Origin: a virus
IMG/VR virus record: IMGVR_UViG_3300009177_000094
Span: 1-29,482 of that record
DNA: 29,482 bases
Reading direction: 5' to 3' (one strand)
Shown here piece by piece: positions 1 to 7,128 of this stretch. A program made the translations under genes and the position numbers. The notes beneath the pieces were generated by a model. It was not told the origin of the DNA. It saw nothing but the letters and a program-made list of their open reading frames with translations, and did not search any database. Positions within the stretch are counted from its first letter, which is position 1. Each line of letters begins with the position of its first letter.

Positions 1-2021
1 CCGGGCTTGCCGGGTACGCCCTGCGCTCCCGGCGGGGCCATGGCAGCCTGCTTCTGCTGAAGCTGCTGCATGTGCTTGAGCATATGCACCCGCACGACAC
101 CGTGGGGATCGCCAAAATTCATCAGCGGCTGATGGACATGAAGGTGCTGCGCGTCGTCGTCCAGCGGCGAGACCGGGATGTCGAAGCCATCGAGCAGCAT
201 GGCGTTCTCGAACTCGGCCGGCACCGACAGGCTGTCTTTGATGTCCTCCAGGATCAGCGGCGCCAGGCGCGGGCCAAAGGCATTCTCGGCCAGGCGCTCG
301 GCGAACGGGGCAAGGTTCAGCTTCTTGCCGGCCATCTTGTCGGGCGGGATGCCATTGAGCACGTTGACCGCAGCAATTTGCTGCTGAACCTGCTGTGCGC
401 TGCGCGCCGCCTCGACGCCTAGCCAGATATACTCGATCCTTGTATCCATCTGGATCGGCTCGATTTCCTGCATGACCGCCTTCATGCCGGCGCGGCCATA
501 CATCTTCACCGTGATCGCATCATCTCGGTACTGCGCGTCCAGCCACTGGAAGCGTTCGAGCATGTCGTTGAGGATGCCCGATTCCAGAGAGGTCACCACG
601 TCGGCGGTGGTCAGAACATCGACCGCCTGTTCGTTGGCGATCTCGGCCTGGTTCTTCTTCGACCGCCCGCCGGTCTGGCCCGGGATCATCGACGGGTTGA
701 CGCCGAGGGACTGCTGGATTTGCGCCTTGCACGCGCCGACGAGCTCAAGCCCGTCCTTCCACAGTTGCGGGAAGCTGGCGAACTTCGTGCTGTTCGGATC
801 GACCTCCCACACGGCGGCCAAGTCCATGACCATCGACCCGACGCGCGGGTTCCTGATCGGGTCGGTCATGACGATCGGCAGCAGCGCATAGGTGGCGCTG
901 TCGGCCGCCTGGTTCATGAAATCGTTGGCCTGATACTGGAAGGTGTCCACCTTCTTGACCGGCGAGGTACCTTTCATGACGCCTGAAATCTTGTCCAGCG
1001 GCGCGGAGATCAGCGGGCATAGGCCCGACCAGAACGGGTTCTGCTTGCAGCCGAGCACCGTCTGCCCGTCGCCGTAATAGGCCCGGCAGAGGGTCTTTTC
1101 GCCGTCCACCTCAAGCATGGTCCAGGTCTCGTACCCCAGGCAGTATTTGCCGTCGCCCTGGATGCCGGCGCTATCGACATGCTTTTTCTTCGCGTCCACC
1201 CGCTTCTTGTCGCTGTTCATCGTGTCGATCAGGCCCTCGGCCCGGGACTTGATGAACTCGCCTTCCTTGATCATCCGCTTGATATCGGATTTGGTCCACC
1301 GGCGCAGGATCGTGACGCTGCCGCCGCGCGCCAGCGCCTCGGCCACGCTGTCGGCAGTGTGCGGCAGGATCATCACGTCGCTGTCTGGGATGACCTCGAC
1401 CACCGGGCACATGGCCGGGATCGTCTCTTCCTTGATGTCGTCGATCGGCTCGTCGGTCTCGACCTCGATCCCGTCCATCTCTGGGCCGCGCTTGACCTTG
1501 TAGAGAACCTTGCGCTCGGTCTTGTTCCAGGTGACGTAGATGTTCCACTGGCCTTCCACGTCGCCATTGCGCAGCAGGGCCGGGATTACCGTGGGGCGCA
1601 GCTTGGCCCGGCGGATATAGTGCTCCATCAGCGCCATGCGCTCGAACGGCAAGTCGGCGTCCGTGGTGATCACCTCGACGTTGCGCCCGTTGCCAGGGAA
1701 CACCTGATTGGTGAAGCGGGTGACACGGGCGTCGATGGCGTCGCGGACCAGCGGCACGTAGATTTGCGCGTTGCCCTGGTACGCCTGGTTGTCCGTCGTC
1801 TCGCAGTTGTAGATATGCCAGTAGTCGATCTGGTCGTTGATCCTGCTGGCCGCCTTCAAAAAGGCGCTGTCGATGGTGTTGTAGAGTTCGAGCAAGTCCT
1901 CTTCGATGCCCTTGCGGCGGCCGAGCTCGGTATCGCGCGGCGTTCCTTTCTTCTCGGGCGTGACCTCTACCGTGGGCTCGTCTTCGTCCTCATCGCCGAC
2001 ATACTGGGAGGCATCTGTCAT
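1..2021 (-). CDS. Phage portal (head-to-tail connector) protein, 3' end cut by window edge
   Basis: The reading frame is open from an ATG at 2021 to the left edge, giving 673 codons without a stop, so the C-terminus is missing. The start overlaps the TerL stop as ATGA (2018-2021). The portal forms the ring through which DNA is packaged and to which the tail attaches. Support is mainly position (directly after TerL), length (over 670 residues, the size range of large podovirus-type portals) and overall character: an acidic N-terminus with a run of Asp/Glu, a long mixed alpha/beta body, and a C-terminal Gln-rich stretch. The last visible residues (GAQGVPGKPG) are collagen-like Gly-X-Pro repeats, which is unusual for a portal and suggests a flexible tail continuing past the edge. 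No catalytic motif is expected. The portal call is confident from context, moderately so from sequence alone. Confidence 0.8.
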   Translation of the reverse strand, partial: MTDASQYVGDEDEDEPTVEVTPEKKGTPRDTELGRRKGIEEDLLELYNTIDSAFLKAASRINDQIDYWHIYNCETTDNQAYQGNAQIYVPLVRDAIDARVTRFTNQVFPGNGRNVEVITTDADLPFERMALMEHYIRRAKLRPTVIPALLRNGDVEGQWNIYVTWNKTERKVLYKVKRGPEMDGIEVETDEPIDDIKEETIPAMCPVVEVIPDSDVMILPHTADSVAEALARGGSVTILRRWTKSDIKRMIKEGEFIKSRAEGLIDTMNSDKKRVDAKKKHVDSAGIQGDGKYCLGYETWTMLEVDGEKTLCRAYYGDGQTVLGCKQNPFWSGLCPLISAPLDKISGVMKGTSPVKKVDTFQYQANDFMNQAADSATYALLPIVMTDPIRNPRVGSMVMDLAAVWEVDPNSTKFASFPQLWKDGLELVGACKAQIQQSLGVNPSMIPGQTGGRSKKNQAEIANEQAVDVLTTADVVTSLESGILNDMLERFQWLDAQYRDDAITVKMYGRAGMKAVMQEIEPIQMDTRIEYIWLGVEAARSAQQVQQQIAAVNVLNGIPPDKMAGKKLNLAPFAERLAENAFGPRLAPLILEDIKDSLSVPAEFENAMLLDGFDIPVSPLDDDAQHLHVHQPLMNFGDPHGVVRVHMLKHMQQLQQKQAAMAPPGAQGVPGKP

Positions 2022-3988
2022 CGCGCCCTCAAGGTGCTCACATACCGAGTTCCGTCAGGGCGCGTGCGATAGTTGCGGTCCTCTTCGCTCTCGCTGCCGA
2101 GCGTCATAAGTCCCGCGAAGCTCTCCACGCCCTCCATCAGCGTGCGATATACACCCTCTTCGGGGTAATCATAAAGAGTTCCTTGTTTCGACAGCGCCCG
2201 GCAGTAGCCGCCCGAGAAGGCGTTGAGCGTCCAGCCGGCGCGGCTCGAGACCATCAGTCCCGGAAAACCCCGCACCTGTTTTTCAAGAAGCGTCCGAAGT
2301 TCTCCAGCGCCTCGCGATGGATCTGTGCCCGAACGGAGTTCGATGGGTATTCGGTTGGCGGCCTGGACGAGACCGACATTATTGTATCGGTCGAAGTGAA
2401 CGGGCGGGCAGATGTGGCGAAATCCTCGCCCAGCCTCGATTGACGCTTCTCGGACGATATCGGCGACTGTTCCATGTAAATCTCCCTCCCGCACCCAATC
2501 GGCATAGACCCGAAGCCAGCCCTCGAACATCTGCACCAGAGCCGCCGTCACGCCGCTGCTCCCGGCATTCCAGACAAGCCACAGCGGATGACCTTTCGAC
2601 GGCTGTAAATCCTCGCCGATATGCTGGACGGTGAAGTCCTCGTACATCGGCGCACCAGGGCGCAGCTTAAGGGCGTAGGCCAGGGCGTTCGGCGCATCGA
2701 TCCGGCCGGACGGGAAGTTCAGAAGCTGGGCGCGCAGGTCGGGCAGCTCCTTGGCGAATTCCAACTCACGCGCCTTGGCGAACGGCTGCAGGCCCCGGAT
2801 GAAGTCCATCTTACCCTTCGGGGCCAGGACGCCCTTGATCGGCAGCATGATCCGCCGGCGCAATTGCTCCTGGCGGATGTTCTGCATCGCCCATTCGTTC
2901 AGGCCGTCCATCTCGAACCCGACCATCACGGGATGGTGTTCGTCGTGCACGGTGAACAGGCTGTCCACGATCTCGTTCGGCATCAGCATCCGCGCCCATG
3001 CATCCCACACCACGATCTTCGGCCCAATATACGACCATGCCGCAAAGCCGGTCGAGGCGCTGTTGGCACCGACGGTGCGGGCCGGGTCGTGCATGGAATA
3101 GACTGCCTGCCAGGTGCGAACGCGCGGCTCAACGCGCAGCATCTCGGGCAGGAAGGTCTTATCCTCGGCCGCAGTCGCCTCGCACATATATTCGATCCTG
3201 AACTCTCGCCCGAGGCCTTGGCGCTCCAAGCCTCCCTGGATGCGCTCGATCCGCTTTAGCGGGAAGCGCTCGGGCCATGTCGGTTGCTCAACGCCCTGCT
3301 CATCCTTGAACTTGATCGGGTACTTTCGGATCGTCCACAGCGAGCCGTCGGCGCGGGCGTCCATCTTGATCTTGCCTACGATGTCTTCCGGGTCGCGCTG
3401 GGTCGCCAGGACGATACCCCTGGCATCAGGGTCGCAGGCCGGGATCACATCCGCCATCAGCCAGCGGTGGGCTTTGGCGCGGCCTTCCTCGGTTCGGACG
3501 CTTTCCCGGTCCTCGATATCGTCAGCCACAAAAAAATCTGGCCGATCCTCGAAATGCTTGATGCCAAGGATTGCCTGGCCTCTTCCGAGCGCCAGTATTC
3601 TTGCGCCTGTCGAGAGTTCGACCTCATCTTCCGTCCACGTTGGACCACGCAGTCGTCCGAAAACCTCGATGAATTCTTCATTGGCTTCGATGATCCTCTT
3701 GATGGCCGACAGGCGTTCGCAGGCCCGGTCGGACGATGAGCCCAGAAGAAGCATGTTCTTGAACTCGCGCATTCCCGCCTTCACCGACACGCCTTCCTCG
3801 GCGATGGTCGATTTCGCGCCGCCCCGGAACGCCTCCGTCAGCAGGTACGGGGTCTGGCAGAAATGGAAATCATCGATCATCAGATCGACATATTCGGGCG
3901 TATTGTGCTTGTGCGGGAACAGGACCCGATGGGCGAGGCGGCGATCGCGGTAGAAGGCGGCGAGGATTTCCTCTTGCGGCGTGATCAT
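2018..3988 (-). CDS. terL: Terminase large subunit (packaging ATPase and nuclease)
   Basis: A 656-residue motor protein that cuts concatemeric DNA and pumps it into the prohead through the portal. The N-terminal ATPase shows a Walker A variant (FRGGAKST, residues 54-61), Walker B followed by acidic residues (FFVADD, 152-157) and a coupling motif (LATQR, 194-198). The C-terminal RNase H-like nuclease shows the expected acidic triad in SMHDPAR (D301), GFEMDG (E359) and RIDAPNAL (D431). About 200 residues follow the nuclease core, longer than many TerL proteins. The ATG at 3988 overlaps the stop of the preceding small gene, and the stop overlaps the portal start, so all three are translationally coupled. 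No small terminase subunit could be recognised upstream. Confidence 0.95.
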   Translation of the reverse strand: MITPQEEILAAFYRDRRLAHRVLFPHKHNTPEYVDLMIDDFHFCQTPYLLTEAFRGGAKSTIAEEGVSVKAGMREFKNMLLLGSSSDRACERLSAIKRIIEANEEFIEVFGRLRGPTWTEDEVELSTGARILALGRGQAILGIKHFEDRPDFFVADDIEDRESVRTEEGRAKAHRWLMADVIPACDPDARGIVLATQRDPEDIVGKIKMDARADGSLWTIRKYPIKFKDEQGVEQPTWPERFPLKRIERIQGGLERQGLGREFRIEYMCEATAAEDKTFLPEMLRVEPRVRTWQAVYSMHDPARTVGANSASTGFAAWSYIGPKIVVWDAWARMLMPNEIVDSLFTVHDEHHPVMVGFEMDGLNEWAMQNIRQEQLRRRIMLPIKGVLAPKGKMDFIRGLQPFAKARELEFAKELPDLRAQLLNFPSGRIDAPNALAYALKLRPGAPMYEDFTVQHIGEDLQPSKGHPLWLVWNAGSSGVTAALVQMFEGWLRVYADWVREGDLHGTVADIVREASIEAGRGFRHICPPVHFDRYNNVGLVQAANRIPIELRSGTDPSRGAGELRTLLEKQVRGFPGLMVSSRAGWTLNAFSGGYCRALSKQGTLYDYPEEGVYRTLMEGVESFAGLMTLGSESEEDRNYRTRPDGTRYVSTLRAR

Positions 3989-4170
3989 GTGCGGGGGTCG
4001 GCCTGGAGCCCTACGGTCGTACCGTTCCTCGATGGTGCTGGGGACCTTGCGAGTCGTACCAGAACCCCCTCTCTGGGAATTTCATGCTCTCGGCGCACGT
4101 CGCAGTCGGCGCAGACATCCCACGCGCCAAAGCGTTTCCACCGGTGCTCGTGATCAAATCTTTCGCTCAC
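3985..4170 (-). CDS. Small Cys/His-rich protein upstream of TerL
   Basis: A 61-residue protein with a GTG start at 4170, preceded at a suitable distance by a purine-rich AAGGGC. It overlaps the 3' end of the KTSC gene by 17 bases and its stop overlaps the TerL start as ATGA, which supports real translation. The first half carries a His/Cys cluster (HEH, then CADC, then REHE) that could bind one zinc ion; the second half is Arg/Pro-rich and probably disordered. Position just before TerL would suit a small terminase subunit or packaging accessory, but the length and sequence do not show a recognisable TerS helix-turn-helix, so no function is assigned. Confidence 0.6.
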   Translation of the reverse strand: MSERFDHEHRWKRFGAWDVCADCDVRREHEIPREGVLVRLARSPAPSRNGTTVGLQADPRT

Positions 4171-4429
4171 CGAATCGGCCCTTCAGTTGCCGATGCAGAT
4201 AGGAGCCTGGGCTTTCGGCGCCCTTCAGCCCATGGAAGTGCTCTTCGTCCACGCCGGGATACTCCCATGTGCCGCCCGAGCGGAAGGTGACATGTAGCTT
4301 CCGCGTGCTCGGATCGTAGGCCGCGTGCTCGATATTGCCGCTGTGATCCTGTTCGAACGTGTGGCGCAGCATTACGAACTCCCGGTGTATCCAATTAACG
4401 ACGCCGGCGCCGCCGACAGCCAAAGGCAT
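4154..4429 (-). CDS. KTSC-domain protein
   Basis: A 91-residue protein whose residues about 35-88 match the small KTSC domain pattern: a Tyr-Asp-Pro entry (AAYDPSTRKL), a strand ending in FRSGGTWEYPGV, a helix with HFHGLKGAESPGSYLH, and a basic end (RQLKGRF). KTSC domains occur in phage and bacterial proteins and beside some lysyl-tRNA synthetases; their molecular role is not settled, and binding to nucleic acid or protein is the usual suggestion. The ATG at 4429 shares one base with the previous stop (TGATG). An internal ATG at residue 20 is an alternative start, because the first 19 residues look weakly hydrophobic and unlike the domain. Confidence 0.75.
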   Translation of the reverse strand: MPLAVGGAGVVNWIHREFVMLRHTFEQDHSGNIEHAAYDPSTRKLHVTFRSGGTWEYPGVDEEHFHGLKGAESPGSYLHRQLKGRFGERKI

Positions 4430-4815
4430 CAGGGGTTCTCGACCGGAGCCGGCGGGACAACCTTACCGCCGCTCTTGATCGTCTCGATCAATGTGTTCAG
4501 CCAGGCCACGCTCGTCGGGCTCAGGATCAGCGAGGCAATCGCCTCTTCCCGGTCGCACGCGGCGTGCGCCAGCATCACCGCTCGGGCCACATCGGGGATC
4601 GCCAGGGCCGCCGAGCCGCTGGCCTCACCCTCCGCGATGGCGCAGGCGTTCTGCACCGCCGCCTGATAGCCGGACACCTGCGCTACCTGGGCCGTGGTGC
4701 AGCCCGCCAGGGCGGCGAGCGCTGCCAACGCGAGAGCCCGGGATTTCCGGGTGAGCGGGGGAACGTGAATCAAGACGCAATCGGCGACGCTGGCGAGCAG
4801 TGCTGACTTCTTCAT
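4429..4815 (-). CDS. Predicted small lipoprotein next to holin-like gene
   Basis: A 128-residue product starting at an ATG that overlaps the stop of the holin-like gene (ATGA). A hydrophobic Ala/Leu stretch ends in the lipobox LAGC, after which residues are hydrophilic, so the mature protein would be lipid-anchored. The lipobox lies unusually far from this start (about 40 residues); a TTG codon just before IHVPPLTRK would give a more ordinary signal length. The order two-helix membrane protein then lipoprotein resembles a lysis cassette where the lipoprotein is an outer-membrane spanin, but the typical proline-rich Rz1 sequence and a partner i-spanin are not seen. The lipoprotein call is moderately sure; the lysis role is inference. 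Confidence 0.65.
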   Translation of the reverse strand: MKKSALLASVADCVLIHVPPLTRKSRALALAALAALAGCTTAQVAQVSGYQAAVQNACAIAEGEASGSAALAIPDVARAVMLAHAACDREEAIASLILSPTSVAWLNTLIETIKSGGKVVPPAPVENP

Positions 4816-5036
4816 GCTGGTTTCTCCTGCTCCGGCGCTGCCGCCGGGCTATTTGCTGCCTTCGGGTGGACGAGCCATGCCGCCGCCGAAGTGATGAGAA
4901 ACGTCGAGGCTTCGATCACCTCGGGCGACAGCACGATGTTCCAGTGGTGCAGCGCCGCCGCTACGATAGTCATGATCGCCCCAGCCAGGCCGCCGGCCGC
5001 GACCGTCCGGTACTGCGGCTGCATGACCGGGTTCAC
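4812..5036 (-). CDS. Holin-like small membrane protein
   Basis: A 74-residue protein with two predicted membrane segments (about residues 11-30 and 41-57) separated by a short polar turn, and a Pro/Ala/Lys/Glu-rich soluble C-terminus. This is the architecture of small phage holins, which form lesions in the inner membrane and time lysis. The GTG start at 5036 overlaps the previous stop (GTGA) and its own stop overlaps the lipoprotein start (ATGA). No endolysin gene is visible next to it, so the holin assignment rests on topology and on the downstream lipoprotein; another late membrane protein is possible. Confidence 0.6.
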   Translation of the reverse strand: MNPVMQPQYRTVAAGGLAGAIMTIVAAALHHWNIVLSPEVIEASTFLITSAAAWLVHPKAANSPAAAPEQEKPA

Positions 5037-5422
5037 GGCGCGGCTTCCGTCAAAGGGTCCGGCTGTGCCTCCGTCGCAGGTACAGGCTCTTCCGGCTGCG
5101 CAGGATCGCTCTCCGGTGATCCGGGAACTCCATCCTCGCCGACACCTTGATCAACCGCAGGAGCTTCGTCAGCAACAGCCGGTGTCTCAGGCTCAGGTGT
5201 TGCATCGGTCGCCTCCGTCTGCTGATCCGTGACAGCAGGCTCATCGTGCGGAACGTCGTCCGAGGAAGTCAGCGGCTCCGCGACCTCAGCCGTCTCGCCG
5301 TCCAGCACAATCGCCGCAAACCGCTGGAACGCGAACAGCATCTGCGTCCCGCTCACCCGGTCCAAATCGCCGAGCCCATGCAACTCAGACCGAAACCGCA
5401 TCATCCGATCCTGGTCGATCAC
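5033..5422 (-). CDS. Acidic, low-complexity late protein of unknown function
   Basis: A 129-residue product with a GTG start at 5422, chosen because AAGGAGG sits six bases upstream. The first 45 residues look folded (MIDQDRMMRF followed by a hydrophobic helix around AFQRFAAIVL). The remaining two thirds are rich in Glu, Asp, Pro, Ala and Thr and are almost certainly disordered and strongly negative. Such acidic tails occur in DNA mimics, scaffolding-type proteins and small virion proteins; nothing here decides between them. It overlaps the preceding gene by 38 bases and the holin-like gene by four. Confidence 0.6.
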   Translation of the reverse strand: MIDQDRMMRFRSELHGLGDLDRVSGTQMLFAFQRFAAIVLDGETAEVAEPLTSSDDVPHDEPAVTDQQTEATDATPEPETPAVADEAPAVDQGVGEDGVPGSPESDPAQPEEPVPATEAQPDPLTEAAP

Positions 5423-5627
5423 ACCACACCTCCTTCGCTTCGTGCATCGGCGAAAGGTCTATCGCCACAAGCCGATGACCAACCAATTCGTAAAGCCGAA
5501 CGTTCGTTGCAACCAGTATCCGGTTGTTGCAACTCGACATGCAGGTCACATGCTCCCCATCGGGGAACGTGAATACCTGCCCAACTCCCTCCGGAACAGG
5601 CGCACCTAAACCTACCCACGCCAGCAC
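5385..5627 (-). CDS. First gene of the leftward late block, unknown function
   Basis: An 80-residue protein. The GTG at 5627 is chosen because a GGAG lies seven bases upstream on the minus strand; an upstream TTG at 5672 would place the start before a strong hairpin and has no ribosome site. The product has a short hydrophobic N-terminus and then a probable beta-rich segment (VFTFPDGEHV, then NRILVATNVRLYELVGHRL) with two nearby Cys in CMSSC. No family was recognised. It is the first gene after the control region at 5628-5860 and probably heads the lysis/packaging transcript. Confidence 0.6.
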   Translation of the reverse strand: MLAWVGLGAPVPEGVGQVFTFPDGEHVTCMSSCNNRILVATNVRLYELVGHRLVAIDLSPMHEAKEVWCDRPGSDDAVSV

Positions 5628-5638
5628 AAGCCTACTCC

Positions 5639-5670
5639 AAAAACGCCCGGCGCCATTACAGCAGCCGGGC
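5639..5670 (-). terminator. Hairpin plus T-run before the late genes (terminator or attenuator)
   Basis: On the minus strand GCCCGGC (5670-5664) and GCCGGGC (5651-5645) form a perfect seven-pair stem with a 12-base loop, followed by GTTTTTGG (5644-5637). This has the shape of an intrinsic terminator facing the late genes, though the loop is long and the T-run is only five. It lies directly upstream of the first late start codon, so it could be an attenuator overcome by antitermination. Confidence 0.4.
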
Positions 5671-5704
5671 AAGGTTCAGGACCGTGGGAGGAAACCCACC
5701 CATC

Positions 5705-5735
5705 CGGATTACCCCCTTTATCTCTCACGGTAAAG
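5705..5735 (+). promoter_or_regulatory. Control element: operator-like CGGATTACCCC plus 19-base repeat, copy 1
   Basis: CGGATTACCCC (5705-5715) is the exact reverse complement of GGGGTAATCCG at 7129-7139. Two bases further on, TTTATCTCTCACGGTAAAG (5717-5735) differs by one base from the sequence at 7153-7171. Both lie in gene-free DNA, so coding constraint does not explain the match. It could be a binding site for a phage regulator or a promoter for a phage-type RNA polymerase; on the minus strand a weak TTGCAA-19-GATAAA pair also spans it. Confidence 0.5.
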
Positions 5736-5863
5736 CTGTTTTTGCAAAACCCGCCGACATTTTGGGTGGGTCTTACCCCAAAAATCCCCGCGACCGCCCG
5801 TCCCCTGGTTTTCCCCGAACACGAAAGCCTCGGCCGCGATTGCACGAACCGTGCCAAGCCGCG

Positions 5864-6052
5864 TCAGATGCGTTCGAGCTGCCTCCGCAACTCCTTCCGA
5901 TAGACCTCGGCGAACGCCTTGGGCTCGGTCACTGCGTCACTCTGGCACACCAGCGTCTCGATCGCCACGCGGATGGCCGCCTTCGCAGCCTCCCGCCCTG
6001 CCTGGCGCTGTCGGTATGGCCCAAGCCGGGCCAGTTGGGATGCTGGGAACAA
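5864..6052 (-). CDS. Possible small helical protein, unknown
   Basis: A 62-codon frame opening only with TTG at 6052; no ATG or GTG occurs upstream in frame, and no clear ribosome site is present. The C-terminal 45 residues look like a genuine amphipathic helical protein (REAAKAAIRVAIETLV, then AEVYRKELRRQLERI), and third codon positions are GC-rich as in neighbouring genes, which supports coding. The N-terminal part is less convincing, so the true start may lie inside. It has no neighbour closely coupled to it. No function assigned. Confidence 0.35.
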   Translation of the reverse strand: MFPASQLARLGPYRQRQAGREAAKAAIRVAIETLVCQSDAVTEPKAFAEVYRKELRRQLERI

Positions 6053-6099
6053 TCTACGCGCCTGTGCGGGTGTGTGTGGCCGTGGGGTGCATGGTTCAT

Positions 6100-6487
6100 A
6101 CCACAGCGAAGCGGAGGGTTTCTACAAACCCCTGCAGGCTCTCCGTGGTTCGCCTTGTCGGCTTGGGCACGCCAAGCCTTCATAGAGAAGCGAAGCGGGT
6201 TATGGGTTATCTCGGCGTCAGCCTACGGCTTCCTAAGTTCCGAGTAGGTCTCGCCTTAGTCTCGAAGTTTTTAGTAGTTACATCCGCATGAAGGAGAATG
6301 GACATGGCTTCGCCTTCCGGGCGTCGAGACCGGGGCGCAGCACATGTCCATAACGGGCGGCTGTCTCGACGCTGTCGGCTTACGCCTTGGCGCGATGGAG
6401 GCGGGGATAATGGCTCACCCGACCAACCGTAGACCGTCTCAACCCCTGGCAGTTCCGCACATCAGCTAGGCCGGCAGGGGGGATTCT
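6100..6487. ncRNA. Gene-poor stretch with dense inverted repeats: candidate structured RNA
   Basis: No convincing gene occupies this stretch on either strand. It is packed with inverted repeats: GGTTT/AAACC with loop CTAC (6117-6121/6126-6130) inside CGGAG/CTCCG (6112-6116/6141-6145); GGCTTGG/CCAAGCC; ATGGACATG/CATGTCCAT (6298-6306/6343-6351); GCGTCGAGAC/GTCTCGACGC (6321-6330/6363-6372); and CCCCTG/CAGGGG (6443-6448/6475-6480). The 9- and 10-pair arms interleave, the order needed for a pseudoknot. AGCGAAGCGG occurs twice (6105-6114, 6189-6198) and CGCCTT recurs four times. It resembles large ornate phage-associated RNAs in character, but no known family was recognised and the transcribed strand is unknown. 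Confidence 0.45.
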
Positions 6488-6919
6488 TCATTGGCGTCTT
6501 GGCTTCTTCCGGCTACCGCTGGATCGAGCCGCCTGACGCTTGGCGGATGCATACTCAGGGTGAAGGCGTTTGAAGCGCTTCCACCGCTGTGTGTGAGGCG
6601 TGGTGAGGGTTTCGCCGTTGAGACAGGGTTTGCCGAGCTTGGCGCCGCATTCGTCGCAACCGACACGATCGATGATCATCTGAGACTGCACCGAAACGAA
6701 GTTGCTGCGCGCCTTGTGGCGAGCTCGGACAGCTTGCTCGCTGTTGGCTTCAAGCCATGCTGCAGCGTCGCCGCGGTTGGGATTGTATCGAGGCGCACGG
6801 ACGGTGCCGACAGGCTCTTGCACCCGGCCAGACAGCGCAGCGATGGCAGCCCAGTCCATAAGCGGTTCACCGCCCTGGCGCGCTACCTTTCGCATGTGTC
6901 TGTGGGTGGATTTGTACAA
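6488..6919 (-). CDS. Phage zinc-finger DNA-binding-type protein
   Basis: A 143-residue protein. Residues 86-115 carry the phage zinc-finger pattern C-x2-C, then PC, then PH (CDECGAKLGKPC with C88, C91, C99; TPHTQRW with H109), often seen in small phage proteins and thought to bind DNA. The C-terminus is strongly basic (RSSGSRKKPRRQ), which fits nucleic-acid binding. The TTG start at 6919 has AGG five bases upstream and follows the preceding gene by six bases; an internal ATG at residue 21 (MDWAAIAALSG) is a possible alternative. It is transcribed toward the candidate RNA region. Confidence 0.7.
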   Translation of the reverse strand: MYKSTHRHMRKVARQGGEPLMDWAAIAALSGRVQEPVGTVRAPRYNPNRGDAAAWLEANSEQAVRARHKARSNFVSVQSQMIIDRVGCDECGAKLGKPCLNGETLTTPHTQRWKRFKRLHPEYASAKRQAARSSGSRKKPRRQ

Positions 6920-6925
6920 GCCAGC

Positions 6926-7126
6926 CTATTCCTCTTGAACCAGCCGCTTGATCGATTTACCGCGAGAGATTAACTTACTCGCCGGGTAGCCGATCACGTG
7001 CTGGTGATCCGACGGGGGTTGAGCTGCCAGGCTCGCCTCCGTCCCTGCCCAAATATCCTTCCGAGTTACCCCCTTCGTCAATCCCCTATCTGAACGCGTC
7101 AACCCGCCGCAGCGAGAGCGCTGCAA
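6926..7126 (-). CDS. Doubtful small gene upstream of the zinc-finger gene
   Basis: A 66-codon frame opening with TTG at 7126. Its C-terminal half (VIGYPASKLISRG, then KSIKRLVQEE) looks like a basic helical protein, and its stop lies six bases before the next gene. However, its N-terminal third coincides with a promoter-like pair and an operator-like site (7052-7081), and its 3' part contains a diverged copy of the 19-base control repeat (6955-6973). If that promoter is real, translation would have to begin inside, for example at the GTG of HVIGYP. Function unknown. Confidence 0.35.
   Translation of the reverse strand: MQRSRCGGLTRSDRGLTKGVTRKDIWAGTEASLAAQPPSDHQHVIGYPASKLISRGKSIKRLVQEE
6955..6973 (-). 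repeat. 19-base control repeat, diverged copy 3
   Basis: On the minus strand TTAATCTCTCGCGGTAAAT matches 16 of 19 positions of the copy at 5717-5735. It points toward the zinc-finger gene, just as copy 2 points toward the rightward early genes. It may also be read as coding sequence (LISRGK) in the doubtful gene at 6926-7126, so it is weaker than the other two copies. Confidence 0.4.
7052..7081 (-). promoter_or_regulatory. Leftward promoter candidate with operator-like spacer
   Basis: On the minus strand TTGACG (7081-7076) and GATATT (7057-7052) are separated by 18 bases. The spacer begins with AAGGGGGTAACTCGG (7075-7061), close to the operator-like AAAGGGGGTAATCCGG at 5719-5704 and to GGGGTAATCCG at 7129-7139. 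The arrangement suggests a promoter whose spacer is occupied by a regulator; it would serve the zinc-finger gene. Confidence 0.45.
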
Positions 7127-7128
7127 AC

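Noticed and set aside
1179-2072. 297-codon plus-strand open frame
   Set aside because: Antisense to the portal gene and with no domain signal.
5717-5747. Minus-strand TTGCAA-19-GATAAA promoter for the late block
   Set aside because: Spacer too long and boxes weak; listed only as a note because it coincides with the repeated element.
5612-5857. 81-codon minus-strand frame in the control region
   Set aside because: No ribosome site, non-coding composition, and it spans the repeated control motifs and the hairpin.
6181-6240. tRNA-like segment
   Set aside because: No acceptor stem or T-loop (GTTCGA-type) in proper spacing could be found; no tRNA seen elsewhere in the window.
5851-6291. 146-codon plus-strand frame over the candidate RNA
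   Set aside because: The first half is a shadow of the possible gene at 5864-6052; the second half has no recognisable domain and no ribosome site.
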